A stretch of DNA of 64,000 nucleotides from Paraescarpia echinospica (taxonomy: Eukaryota; Annelida; Polychaeta; Sabellida; Siboglinidae). The notes below the pieces were generated by a model that did no database searches, was not told the origin of the DNA, and saw nothing but the letters and a program-made list of their open reading frames with translations. Location: NCBI GenBank assembly GCA_020002185.1, contig CM034534.1, forward strand, positions 12,763,810-12,827,809, written 5' to 3'. Made by a program: the position numbers and the translations under genes. This document shows positions 13,459-24,901 of the stretch, piece after piece (position 1 is the stretch's first letter; every line of letters begins with the position of its first letter).

Positions 13459-14021
13459 ATGGCTAATAACATCATGTTGAAGATACCCTATTACTGCCCT
13501 TGTGTTGCAGCAGACTCGAGCGATGAGGACGAGCCGCCGAGCCGACCGATCATGCCGATGACGAACCGTCCTTCCCCACCGTCGATGTTGTGACCAACAG
13601 CCCTTCCCTGCCGTCGGAACCAGAGGTCGTGGACGTGGCAACTCTAGAAGGGAGGGTACGCGCCAACATTGTTATCAAAGTCAAAGATCTCCATATAGGC
13701 AAAGTACGCCAGCATACTCCCTTCTATAATGGGTGCAGATACTGTAAGAAGCGTATGATTGTCGACGATAGGGGACATTTGCAATACGAACGACACGGTA
13801 ACGTGGCCTCTGACATGTATATCATGGTTCGAACAGTCGCTGCCGATGAGGAGGCCCTACCTACCGCGAGACAACTACCATCATTGCGGGCGCTCTTCAC
13901 CTGCACGTCCTGTAAGATTTATTTCACGCGACGGGACGCCTTGAAGCAGTACATCGCCAGCGGTGTTGTGCCCGCCGAAAGAGGACGGGCGCGGAAGCCA
14001 AGTTGGAAATGTCCGTGGTGA
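13459..14021 (+). pseudogene. Zinc-ribbon-like protein, frameshifted
   Basis: The reading frame begins at 13459 with a cysteine-containing N-terminus and an acidic SSDEDE run. It is closed by a stop at 13593. A second frame, open to 14021, carries on the same acidic and proline-rich character, so one frameshift near 13545-13560 is likely. The second part holds CRYCKK, a spaced ERHG, and CTSCKIYFTRRDALKQY, so two cysteine pairs that could bind zinc. The first zinc segment and its surroundings loosely resemble the RPA-type zinc-ribbon/OB fold seen in the Polinton gene at 40653-41267. Together with the SERTA-like frame it may be a relic of a mobile element's accessory region. Confidence 0.4.
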
Positions 14022-14583
14022 GTCATACTTTATATTGTTTTACAATATACTTTCATCTAAAATCACGTCTACCATGTGTATGTGTCCGCTAAAGTGGTCT
14101 TTCCGTGTCTATATTTCCCCTAAATTGGCGTCCCCATGTCTTCCCCTATAAGGGCGTCCACTGTGTCTTTATTTCCCCTAAAACTTCGTCCCTTTTATTA
14201 TTTCCTATATGGTCGGACCAGTCTATTACTTGTTAATATTCGGGTACACAATATTCTGTAACATCTTTGCTTCTAATATTATGGCCCCCTACGTAATCCT
14301 ACATATCAACATCCGGCAAACGTCTTTACTTCATATATGGTCGCGTCCACGTGTAATTTTTTTCGACAATTTATGTCCAAACAACTTGTCACCTTACTTC
14401 CTATCACGTAACTATTTATCATCGTTTCCTACCTGTCCTTACATCACCATACCCTAGCAACGGTGTATTATTCCCATGCAATCTTTAATATCCTAAATAT
14501 TCTTACATTCTTATTCTTATTGAAGGCCCACTAACCCCAAAGCGGCAACGAATGGTATCGGTGTCGACAGAGACGATTAATGA
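14022..14583. other. Spacer with about 30-bp degenerate repeats
   Basis: From about 14060 to 14220 the phrase TTTCCCCTAAA...GCGTCC recurs five or so times in degenerate form. It is AT-rich and non-coding up to the assembly gap. Confidence 0.4.
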
Positions 14584-15583
14584 NNNNNNNNNNNNNNNNN
14601 NNNNNNNNNNNNNNNNNNNNNNNNNNNNNNNNNNNNNNNNNNNNNNNNNNNNNNNNNNNNNNNNNNNNNNNNNNNNNNNNNNNNNNNNNNNNNNNNNNNN
14701 NNNNNNNNNNNNNNNNNNNNNNNNNNNNNNNNNNNNNNNNNNNNNNNNNNNNNNNNNNNNNNNNNNNNNNNNNNNNNNNNNNNNNNNNNNNNNNNNNNNN
14801 NNNNNNNNNNNNNNNNNNNNNNNNNNNNNNNNNNNNNNNNNNNNNNNNNNNNNNNNNNNNNNNNNNNNNNNNNNNNNNNNNNNNNNNNNNNNNNNNNNNN
14901 NNNNNNNNNNNNNNNNNNNNNNNNNNNNNNNNNNNNNNNNNNNNNNNNNNNNNNNNNNNNNNNNNNNNNNNNNNNNNNNNNNNNNNNNNNNNNNNNNNNN
15001 NNNNNNNNNNNNNNNNNNNNNNNNNNNNNNNNNNNNNNNNNNNNNNNNNNNNNNNNNNNNNNNNNNNNNNNNNNNNNNNNNNNNNNNNNNNNNNNNNNNN
15101 NNNNNNNNNNNNNNNNNNNNNNNNNNNNNNNNNNNNNNNNNNNNNNNNNNNNNNNNNNNNNNNNNNNNNNNNNNNNNNNNNNNNNNNNNNNNNNNNNNNN
15201 NNNNNNNNNNNNNNNNNNNNNNNNNNNNNNNNNNNNNNNNNNNNNNNNNNNNNNNNNNNNNNNNNNNNNNNNNNNNNNNNNNNNNNNNNNNNNNNNNNNN
15301 NNNNNNNNNNNNNNNNNNNNNNNNNNNNNNNNNNNNNNNNNNNNNNNNNNNNNNNNNNNNNNNNNNNNNNNNNNNNNNNNNNNNNNNNNNNNNNNNNNNN
15401 NNNNNNNNNNNNNNNNNNNNNNNNNNNNNNNNNNNNNNNNNNNNNNNNNNNNNNNNNNNNNNNNNNNNNNNNNNNNNNNNNNNNNNNNNNNNNNNNNNNN
15501 NNNNNNNNNNNNNNNNNNNNNNNNNNNNNNNNNNNNNNNNNNNNNNNNNNNNNNNNNNNNNNNNNNNNNNNNNNNNNNNNNNN
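14584..15583. other. Assembly gap, 1000 N
   Basis: Exactly 1000 unknown bases, a placeholder length. The right side opens directly inside the 63-bp array, so the left end of transposon copy 2 is missing. Reading frames through the gap are meaningless. Confidence 1.
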
Positions 15584-17608
15584 TGATCAACTGGACACAT
15601 CAGGTAGCTGTAACCAACACTATCCAAGTACAGTACAACTATTGGATGATCAACTGGACACATCAGGTAGCTGTAACCAACACTATCCAAGTACAGTACA
15701 ACTATTGGATGATCAACTGGACACATCAGGTAGCTGTAACCAACACTATCCAAGTACAGTACAACTATTGGATGATCAACTGAACACATCAGGTAGCCGT
15801 AACCAACACTATCCAAGTAGAGTACAACTATTGGATGATCAACTGAACACATCAGGTAGCCGTAACCAACACTATCCAAATACAGTACAACTATTGGATG
15901 ATCAACTGGATACATCAGGTAGCCGTAACCAACACTATCCAAGTAAAGTACAACTATTGGATGATCAACTGGACACATCAGGTAGCTGTAACCAACACTA
16001 TCCAAGTAAAGTACAACTATTGGATGATCAACTGGACACATCAGGTAGCTGTAACCAACACTATCCAAGTAAAGTACAACTATTAGATGATCAACTGGAC
16101 ACATCAGGTAGCTGTAACCAACACTATCCAAGTAAAGTACAACTATTAGATGATCAACTGGACACATCAGGTAGCTGTAACCAACACTATCCAAGTAAAG
16201 TACAACTATTAGATGATCAACTGGACACACTGTAGCTGTAACCAACACTATCCAAGTACAGTACAACTATTGGGTGATCAACTGGACACATCAGGTAGCT
16301 GTAACCAACACTATCCAAGTACAGTACAACTATTGGGTGATCAACTGGACACATCAGGTAGCTGTAACCAACACTATCCAAGTACAGTACAACTATTGGG
16401 TGATCAACTGGACACATCAGGTAGCTGTAACCAACACTATCCAAGTACAGTACAACTATTGGGTGATCAACTGGACACATCAGGTAGCCGTACCCAACAC
16501 TATCCAAGTACAGTACAACTATTGGGTGATCAACTGGACACATCAGGTAGCCGTAACCAACACTATCCAAGTACAGTACAACTATTGGGTGATCAACTGG
16601 ACACATCAGGTAGCTGTAACCAACACTATCCAAGTACAGTACAACTATTGGGTGATCAACTGGACACATCAGGTAGCTGTAACCAACACTATCCAAGTAC
16701 AGTAATAACCATTGGATGATCAATTGAATACATCAGGTAGCCGTAACCAACACTATCCAAAATACAGTACAACCATGGATGAACTGACACATCAGGCAGC
16801 CGTAACCAACACTCATCCAAGTAGCACAACTATTGGATGATCAACTGGACACATCAGGTAGCTGTAACCAACACTCTATCCAAGTAAAGTACAACTATTG
16901 ATGATCAACTGGACACATCAGGTAGCTGTAACCAACACGATCCAAGTAAAGTACAACTATTAGATGATCAACTGGACACATCAGGTAGCTGTAACCAACA
17001 CTATCCAAGTAAAGTACAACTATTAGATGATCAACTGGACACATCAGGTAGCTGTAACCAACACTATCCAAGTACAGTACAACTATTAGATGATCAACTG
17101 GACACATCAGGTAGCTGTAACCAACACTATCCAAGTACAGTACAACTATTGGATGATCAACTGGACACATCAGGTAGCTGTAACCAACACTATCCAAGTA
17201 AAGTACAACTATTGGATGATCAACTGGACACATCAGGTAGCTGTAACCAACACTATCCAAGTAAAGTACAACTATTGGATGATCAACTGGACACATCAGG
17301 TAGCTGTAACCAACACTATCCAAGTACAGTACAACTATTGGATGATCAACTGGACACATCAGGTAGCTGTAATTAACACTATCCAAGTAAAGTACAACTA
17401 TTGGATGATCAACTGGACACATCAGGTAGCTGTAACCAACACTATCCAAGTACAGTACAACTATTGGATGATCAACTGGACACATCAGGTAGCTGTAACC
17501 AACACTATCCAAGTAGAGTACAACTATTAGATGATCAACTGGACACATCAGGTAGCTGTAACCAACACTATCCAAGTACAATACAACTATTGGATGATCA
17601 ACTGGACC
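15584..17608. repeat. 63-bp minisatellite array 2
   Basis: About 32 monomers of the same 63-bp unit as array 1, better preserved on average. Blocks of the AGTAAAG variant alternate with AGTACAG blocks. The left end is cut by the N gap. Confidence 0.97.
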
Positions 17609-17679
17609 CAATTATAACACAAATATATACCAAAGTGCCTTCATTATGTGCCTCATTAACACTATGGCACAATTACTCC

Positions 17680-18846
17680 TGATCCTCGTTAGACTCATCA
17701 ATAACATACTGATTCTCATCTGACACATCCTTGTCACCTTCATCCTCAGTAGACGCCTTCCTATTGAATTGGTTGTTGCATTCAAGTCCTCCCCCACAGG
17801 CACAAAAGATGGTGCATGCGACTTGGTGTCCAGTACATCTGCAGTTGTTGCCTTTACAGGGTCGCTCTGACTCATAACCGCATCGTATGAGTTTGAGTAC
17901 AGACGCGGGAGCTAGGGGTACTCCCCCAACAACAGTGCGAGGATATAGGGCTTTGTTGGCATGGTCTGCCCCCCATCCCAACTATACTGGGTTGAGGGGA
18001 GGGGGATCCGATTCTAGGGCTCCATGCCATTATGGAACCTGGTAATGGCATCTGAGCACATTCTGAACAAATGCCTGAGTTGTTGGTGGGAGAGAGCATA
18101 GTTTGGGGGCAGAGGCAGTATTCGTTCCAGTTTTCAGCGCCAACATGCGCTGGTGGCACTTTGTCATGGAGTCACACTTCAGCTTGCTACCATAACATGC
18201 AACCATAAATGCAGTTACCTCCATCTCGACCTGCTTCATATCACCATCAACTTTACTGAGTGTTGATTTTCAATCCATTCTTTGCTACTGATATGGCAGT
18301 TACCTTTCCAACTCTGTATGTGGCTGCCACAGTATCACATCCACTTATGGCAAGCAGGGCAAGAACCTGTGAGATGATATCAGAGTGCTTCTTCACAGCT
18401 GCTGGGACGTCAACACATGTTCGGCCATGGACGGGAGACTGCATGATCATGGGACACTGGAGGTTTTGTGCTGCATAATGGTGGAGAAGCAGCACAAAAA
18501 CATCCATGTCGTCAGCAACGACGGATACCTTTGTCTGTGGATCCTGGCCAATGAAAATGGCCTGCTAGATCATGATGATGTCTGCCTCCTCATATTTAGA
18601 AGCTAGCTGCAAATGAGGTTGTGTTCGCCCTTTGAATACTCTCATGTTCCCATCTGGATGGAACATGGAGGGTGGGTAGGCTGCCAGCTCGGTTGAGAGT
18701 ACTTGCGGTAAGTCGAGATCTCTGTTGCTGACTAGAAGACCTATGACTCTGGCGTAGATGTCCTCCTGATCCAACACTTTGCGCTCTCCATTCGAATGAA
18801 AAAATGCAAACTTATGGGTAACGGTATTGAAACTAGTCACGGACAA
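17680..18846 (-). pseudogene. Decayed transposon protein with CXC-type cysteine-rich end, copy 2
   Basis: Reading 18846 to 17680, a first frame ends in SKYEEADIIMI at a stop. The same frame resumes with a DDMDVFVLLLHHY phrase and a GCDT motif. A later frame (17673-17981) contains a run of spaced cysteines (RCGYE, CKGNNCRC, CTIFCACGG, ECNNQF) like the CXC/tesmin-type domains found at the C-terminus of such transposon proteins. Several stops and shifts interrupt it. It is probably the element's own, now dead, protein; its enzymatic nature is unknown. Confidence 0.6.
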
Positions 18847-19719
18847 ATCTAAAGTGGGTCATATCCTTTTTAAAATTACAAAAATGGGAAATCTAGCAAC
18901 AGTCAACTATAGCTTATTCATGAAACTAACGGAAACATATTATTTCAATATGGATGCCGCGTAAATTATGCGCTTACATATGCATTTTCAACGAGGACTG
19001 TCAACTCAGACAGCCTGTTTTGGCCTACCAGGCATACAAGATTACCCTTTATGAAAACATATATTTGAAGAAATGTAACATTTTTGCATGCGCCTATACT
19101 GCAAGATACAACATGTTAACACTGTGCAATAAAAATAAATTTGGTGTCTTGTGAAATATAACTTTTATGGACAGGAATTGATGGGCTAAAAGTATAATGA
19201 TTCAAGCGCAGAGTGGGCTGTATTACGTATACATTATTTTGCAGGTCGTGTTTATCATAGTGACAAAGATTCATGGAATGCAACAAGGTGATGAGATTGT
19301 GACAAGTGTAGTGTACTGAAGAGTCAGAGATCACTCCGTTTGACCTGTTAATGGTCTACCTATGGTATTATAAAGATTTTAGGACGCCAAATGACCTTGA
19401 CCTTTGCCTTAGCATGTGACTTTTACCTTCAGGTGTACATATGGTGTAGGTATTTTGATTCGTCATCATCAAAATCCCCATGAAAGAGGCTTTGATTTGC
19501 TTTGCTGCATCTTTAATGCTCAAATTCTAAAACATTTTAAGGGTTTCAGGACCTCAAATGACCTTGATTTCTACCTATTTGACTTGACCTTGTCTTCCAA
19601 GCATCGCCAAACATACCCCAATGAACTTTGCATCCTGAAAAATAACACTCTATCTCATATAATTCTAAAGTTATGAGAATTTTAAGGAGTTTTGGCATTT
19701 CAGCAGTAATTTTGGCAGC

Positions 19720-20025
19720 CATATTAGATTTTTCTGCAATAAAAACTTAACCTATCTTGATGAAAACCTCAGAAATAGATTCCTTGACCCAAAAAACCTA
19801 TTTATAGACCTCAAGATCACTTTATTAAGTCAATTCGTTCAGAATGTCTTTCTAGCATTTCGGCGGCCATCTTGTCGGCAATCTTGGATTCTGAAAAAAG
19901 GCAAGCGGGTGTGAACACACCAAGTGGATTTTGTTACTACATGACATGGACTAACCAAAAATGCAAAGAATTTGTTTAGAGAGACGACAATGTTTTGGGA
20001 AATATAGGGTTCTGCCATTGGACTA
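19720..20025 (-). repeat. Right terminal inverted repeat of copy 2
   Basis: Direct match to 11625-11932 and inverted match to 3845-4150; terminal GCCATTGGACTA. Confidence 0.75.
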
Positions 20026-20183
20026 TAACGCATACTTACCGTCTCAGCATGGACACCACGTCTGCAAGTATTTATAATAGCACCACAATTCGTCAGGTCG
20101 GCGAAATCGAAGTCTCGAGGGAAGACGTCTAAGCAGACGCACACGCAAATATTCAGCTGCTGGAACGAGTACGTGATTTTATA

Positions 20184-21150
<967 letters not shown>

Positions 21151-21234
21151 GAGATACCGCCATTGAAAAGCCCACCCCAGACTGCAACTACATGAAGGCT
21201 TGCCAACGTTACTTCGGAACTCTTGGAATATCAG
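21151..21234 (+). CDS. Host gene exon A (neuralized-like C-terminal domain)
   Basis: Starts after a TTCACAG acceptor in codon phase 1 and ends TCAG before GTTACT in phase 1. It encodes 27 full codons including NYMKACQRYFGTLGIS. Joining it to the exon at 21863 gives an unbroken frame. The product resembles the C-terminal region of NEURL4-type neuralized-like proteins (a KACQRF.GTLGI segment followed by a cysteine pair); that family name is from memory and tentative. The exon belongs to a + strand gene whose visible exons are 21151, 21863, 22429, 50302 and 51941. The 5' exons lie outside the recognised sequence or in the gap. Confidence 0.65.
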
Positions 21235-21862
21235 GTTACTAATCGATGTCGTTGTATCCTTGTTGGTGTTATCACTCGCTAGATACCATATCGTACTTCA
21301 AAGTTAATTTGCAATGGTCTGGTTTGTAGTTGCGGTATGTTTATACAATCAAAGAATCATATGCGTTACAGAACCGGAATTGACTAAGAACGTGTTGTAC
21401 ATCATTATGTAAGTCCTAATATCCTCTTGCTGCGGAACTAGATTGATGCGTTTGCCAGTTGAGCCTTACGATTGTTGTTTGTTTATGTCTCACGTTGTAT
21501 TAATATATGGAATATCCTCATAGTTTTTTAGCATGGTTCTTGGAAATGCGCTGGGATTTATATTGTTCATATTGTGCGTGATTACTGGTTACTCATTCAT
21601 ACTTTTGTGAGACGTGCACTCGGTCATAAGCATGCATTGACATGGTTCTCACTGGTCAAATTATACATAATTATTGTTGTTGATTTTTAATTCAAATTAA
21701 CGTTTATGGCAGACGTTTTATTATAATACGTGGACTTTAAATATAAGACATATGGCGTCTTGTATTACGTATGTAAGTCTACATGTAAGTAATTAGACTT
21801 GGGTTACTAGGTACTAAACGAGGTACTGTGCAATAAACATATGAGGACGTCGTTGTTTGCAG

Positions 21863-22001
21863 AGGCATTCGTGAACAGCAAGTTTACGATGTGCTACTGC
21901 GGGGAGTGTCATGCTAGAAGGAAAGACAGCGACGTTAGCAAACGTGGACAGCCGCCCAAGAAATACGCCATACCTGTTGGGTGGTGCCGCATTGGACTGC
22001 A
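21863..22001 (+). CDS. Host gene exon B
   Basis: Acceptor TTTGCAG, donor CA|GTAAGT. It enters in phase 1 and leaves in phase 2, compatible with its neighbours. It encodes a cysteine motif (MCYCGECHARR), a basic stretch and a KKYAIPVGWCRIGL segment. The CxC..C arrangement followed by the aliphatic PVGWCR motif is characteristic of the domain and suggests a small metal site. No stop interrupts the exon and the splice sites are intact, so the gene looks live. Confidence 0.75.
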
Positions 22002-22150
22002 GTAAGTCATCAAGAACATGTCATATGACATGCAATAACAGCTTGTTGTTCTACTTTCTATTTGTTTTGTTTTATTATCTAAATGATAATCATTATCACT
22101 TTACCATCATATGTGATGTTGTTGTTTGTCTTGCTCTGATTTGATATTAA

Positions 22151-22152
22151 TA

Positions 22153-22230
<78 letters not shown>
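22151..22230. repeat. (TA)n microsatellite
   Basis: Interrupted TA array in the intron between host exons B and C. Confidence 0.95.
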
Positions 22231-22234
<4 letters not shown>

Positions 22235-22428
22235 ACAACATGTTGCTCTTTTTGTTTGTGTATTAGTGTGTTTTTTATCATCATTATCATCATTTTTAGC
22301 TTCATCACATGCGTGTGTCATTGAAGTTGAGGTTTAATTATTTGTAATTTTTATAATGAGCATATATTGTAGGTGCACACCTACAAGTAAGAGAAGGTGT
22401 CATGTTTATTTACTTTTGCTGTTGCCAG

Positions 22429-22544
22429 GACTGACGCCCGACCGGAAGCCAACGATTTGTTCAACACCTGGCACCGTGCCTATCATGGTACCGAGGCCGA
22501 GAGCGTGAAGCACATCTTGAATGAAGGCGGTCTGCGTCTACCTG
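22429..22544 (+). CDS. Host gene exon C
   Basis: Acceptor TGCTGTTGCCAG, donor CCTG|GTAACG. It enters in phase 2 and leaves in phase 1. It encodes the WHRAYHGT segment followed by SVKHILNEGGLRLPG. The HGT-helix-GGL arrangement is reminiscent of the first motif of the ADP-ribosyltransferase/PARP fold, but this is a shape resemblance only. The next exon lies 27,757 bases downstream, beyond the nested transposons. Confidence 0.75.
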
Positions 22545-22579
22545 GTAACGGCACTACTGCTACAAAACACTTAGTATTT

Positions 22580-22660
<81 letters not shown>

Positions 22661-22700
22661 CGTGCGGACGTGCGGGCGTGCGTGCGTGCGGGCGTGTGTG
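22580..22700. repeat. (GT)n microsatellite
   Basis: Long GT array trailing into GCGT-rich sequence, 36 bases after the donor of host exon C. Confidence 0.95.
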
Positions 22701-23139
22701 TGTGTCTGTATGATGTAACATGGTGAGGCCGTGGTATCATTGTTGAGCATTTAATTGATCATTACTCCACCTCGCCGATTCCTGCTAATAGCAAACTATG
22801 TTTTTGAGTGTTTTTTAGCGACGCTGTCGCCTGCAAAGTGGGAATACACAGTCAAATCATAGCAGAACAGAACAGAAGTGAATCCATTTATCCAAACTGT
22901 ACAAGCATTCAATAATGATATACATTTTTAAAATAAAGTTACAGTGTACAGAGAGGACCATGGAGACTCCTATTAAGTCTTGTTGAAAGTCGCTACGGCA
23001 GGAGCCACCATTCGTATTATTTTAGTTCAAGTTACGTTGAAAGAAAGTGATATATAATATTATGTTATAAAAAAAATTAAACTTTAAAGTGTAGTAACAT
23101 CCGTCGTCACTGAAAAACGGGATTGTTGTGTTTTAGTTT
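22701..23139. other. Intronic spacer
   Basis: AT-rich intron sequence with no recognised feature. Confidence 0.4.
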
Positions 23140-24641
23140 GCAGCTGGGGTGTATGTTCATAGAGTGCGTTGAAGTGAGTAGGTGAAAACGTATTGTATAT
23201 TGTTTGAGCGTATATGACAGCATTGTAGTTGACTGCGTGTATATGTTCAGGCATAACAGTTAATGTTTATGCACGTGTTTTTGTAATTGTGAATGATGTG
23301 GTACTTTGCATAATTTACCAAACCCTTTAAACTGTGTGTATAAAATTTGTCTATCACATTTTGGGAGGTATTTTGATTGTATGTGGTAAACTGTATTTAA
23401 AACATTGTTTTGCAAATGTAAGGTTTGTACCGTAAATATAAATTTTTTGTTGGTTGCGTGTATTGTGACCATGAATCATGGTTTTAGTTGCTATCTGCCA
23501 ATGTTGTAGATATGTAGGTAATTTATTATGTTTAAATTTATAATAAAATTTTAATTCCTGAATGACTAGCATATCATTCACTTTTAGTAAGTTTAGTTTT
23601 TAAATAACGGGTCAGTATGTGAATAAAAATTACTCAAAGGTATTATCCGTATGGCCCTTTTCTGAAGTTGATTAATTCTTTGAGAGTAGAACCCCCAATG
23701 TGTGGTACTAATAATGTATTATATAGCATTATTGTAATTCTCATTGGCAGAAATAGTTAGTATATTCAGTGTACCGATTATGATAGAAATTTTTTTTGAT
23801 ACATTTTCATAGTGTTTTTTCCAATTTAAAGTTAATCCAAATAAAAAATAAAAATTGTCAACCTTTGTTATTACTATGTTGTGTGTTTTAGAAACAATTG
23901 TTTTAAATATGTTTGGGGCATGTGGAAAACCATGAATTTGGATTTAGCAACGTTAAGGGAAAGCTTATTTATTTCTAGCCATTAAATAATTTGGTAGAGT
24001 TCCTTATTTATCATTGTTTCAGCATCATCATTGTGTGCGGTTGTGAAATTGCTAATTCTACTTAACAAAATGATGTCGTCTGCATAGGATATGAAATTAA
24101 ACATTGGGCTAGCTTATGACAAATCTTTAGTATAAATAATAAAGAGAATTGGTCCAAGAATGGAGCCTTGAGGTACACTAGTTGCTATAGATAAGGGATC
24201 TGATTTTATATCACCAATTTCTACTTATTGTGTTTTATTTGATAAGTAACTTTCATAAAATGTCAGAGATACCCCGTCAATACCATAGTGTTTTAATTTA
24301 CACAGTAATTTATTATGGTCTAAACTGTCAAATGTTTTAGAAATGTCAAGGAATATGCTGAGTGGGACCTCATTATTATCCATGTCGGTTGTTATTCGGT
24401 GTACCAGGTGTAATGCAGCATATTCAATCGAATGGCCAAAGCGGAACCCATATTGAGATTTCGAAAACAGTTTTTACTTTCGAAATAGGATGATAGTTAA
24501 TTTCCCATAATTTTTTCCAATACTTTTAATATAGCTGGTAGAAGAGAGATTGGTCTATAGTTGTTGATTATTGACGGGTCTCCATTTTTAAATAGCGGAA
24601 TCACTTTGGCCACCTTTAATGTTTTCAGGGAAGATCCCCGT
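23140..24641 (-). mobile_element. Outer LINE, 3' part (reverse transcriptase remnant)
   Basis: Read on the minus strand from 24641, the DNA encodes KVAKVIPLFKNGD and NNYRPISLLP, then a VPQGSILGPILFIIY box near 24165, a SYADDIILL box near 24085, and a typical LINE tail with QELKFYYKFKHNKLP near 23540. It ends around 23145. This order identifies a non-LTR retrotransposon RT of the CR1/Jockey group. Frameshifts and stops show it is dead. Its 5' half lies at 45499-49810 on the same strand, displaced by the inner LINE. The repeated AGATCCCC(C)GT at both breakpoints (24632-24641 and 45499-45509) supports that history. Confidence 0.75.
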
Positions 24642-24901
24642 GCCAAAAACTTCATTTATTCTTCTTCCGTTAAGTGGCTACACTCAATATATAATTATTC
24701 TGCCACTATTCTGGGGATCTGGCATTTGGAAAGAAAAACCCACCTTCTACAAAATAGATTAAAAAAATACACCCTACTAATAAACCCTGCACAAGGCAGT
24801 GTCAGGCCCAAAAGAACAGAACAAACAGACCAAAAAAACAAATAAAACAACTACAAAAGCTACTACTTATACTAATTATCTACAGCTCTCTAACTAGGAC
24901 C

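Larger units (their letters stand above)
15584..20025 (-). mobile_element. Long-TIR DNA transposon, copy 2, left end in gap
   Basis: The right part of this copy (about 17610-20025) matches 9465-11932 of copy 1 over nearly its whole length, with indels, and ends in GCCATTGGACTA like copy 1. Its visible array begins with a run of rare monomer variants also found in the same order near 5570-6000 of copy 1. The two copies therefore share higher-order array structure, indicating segmental duplication rather than two independent array expansions. Confidence 0.7.

Noticed and set aside
14503..16266. Frames of 337-587 codons crossing the N run
   Set aside because: They consist mostly of unknown bases and minisatellite; no evidence of coding.
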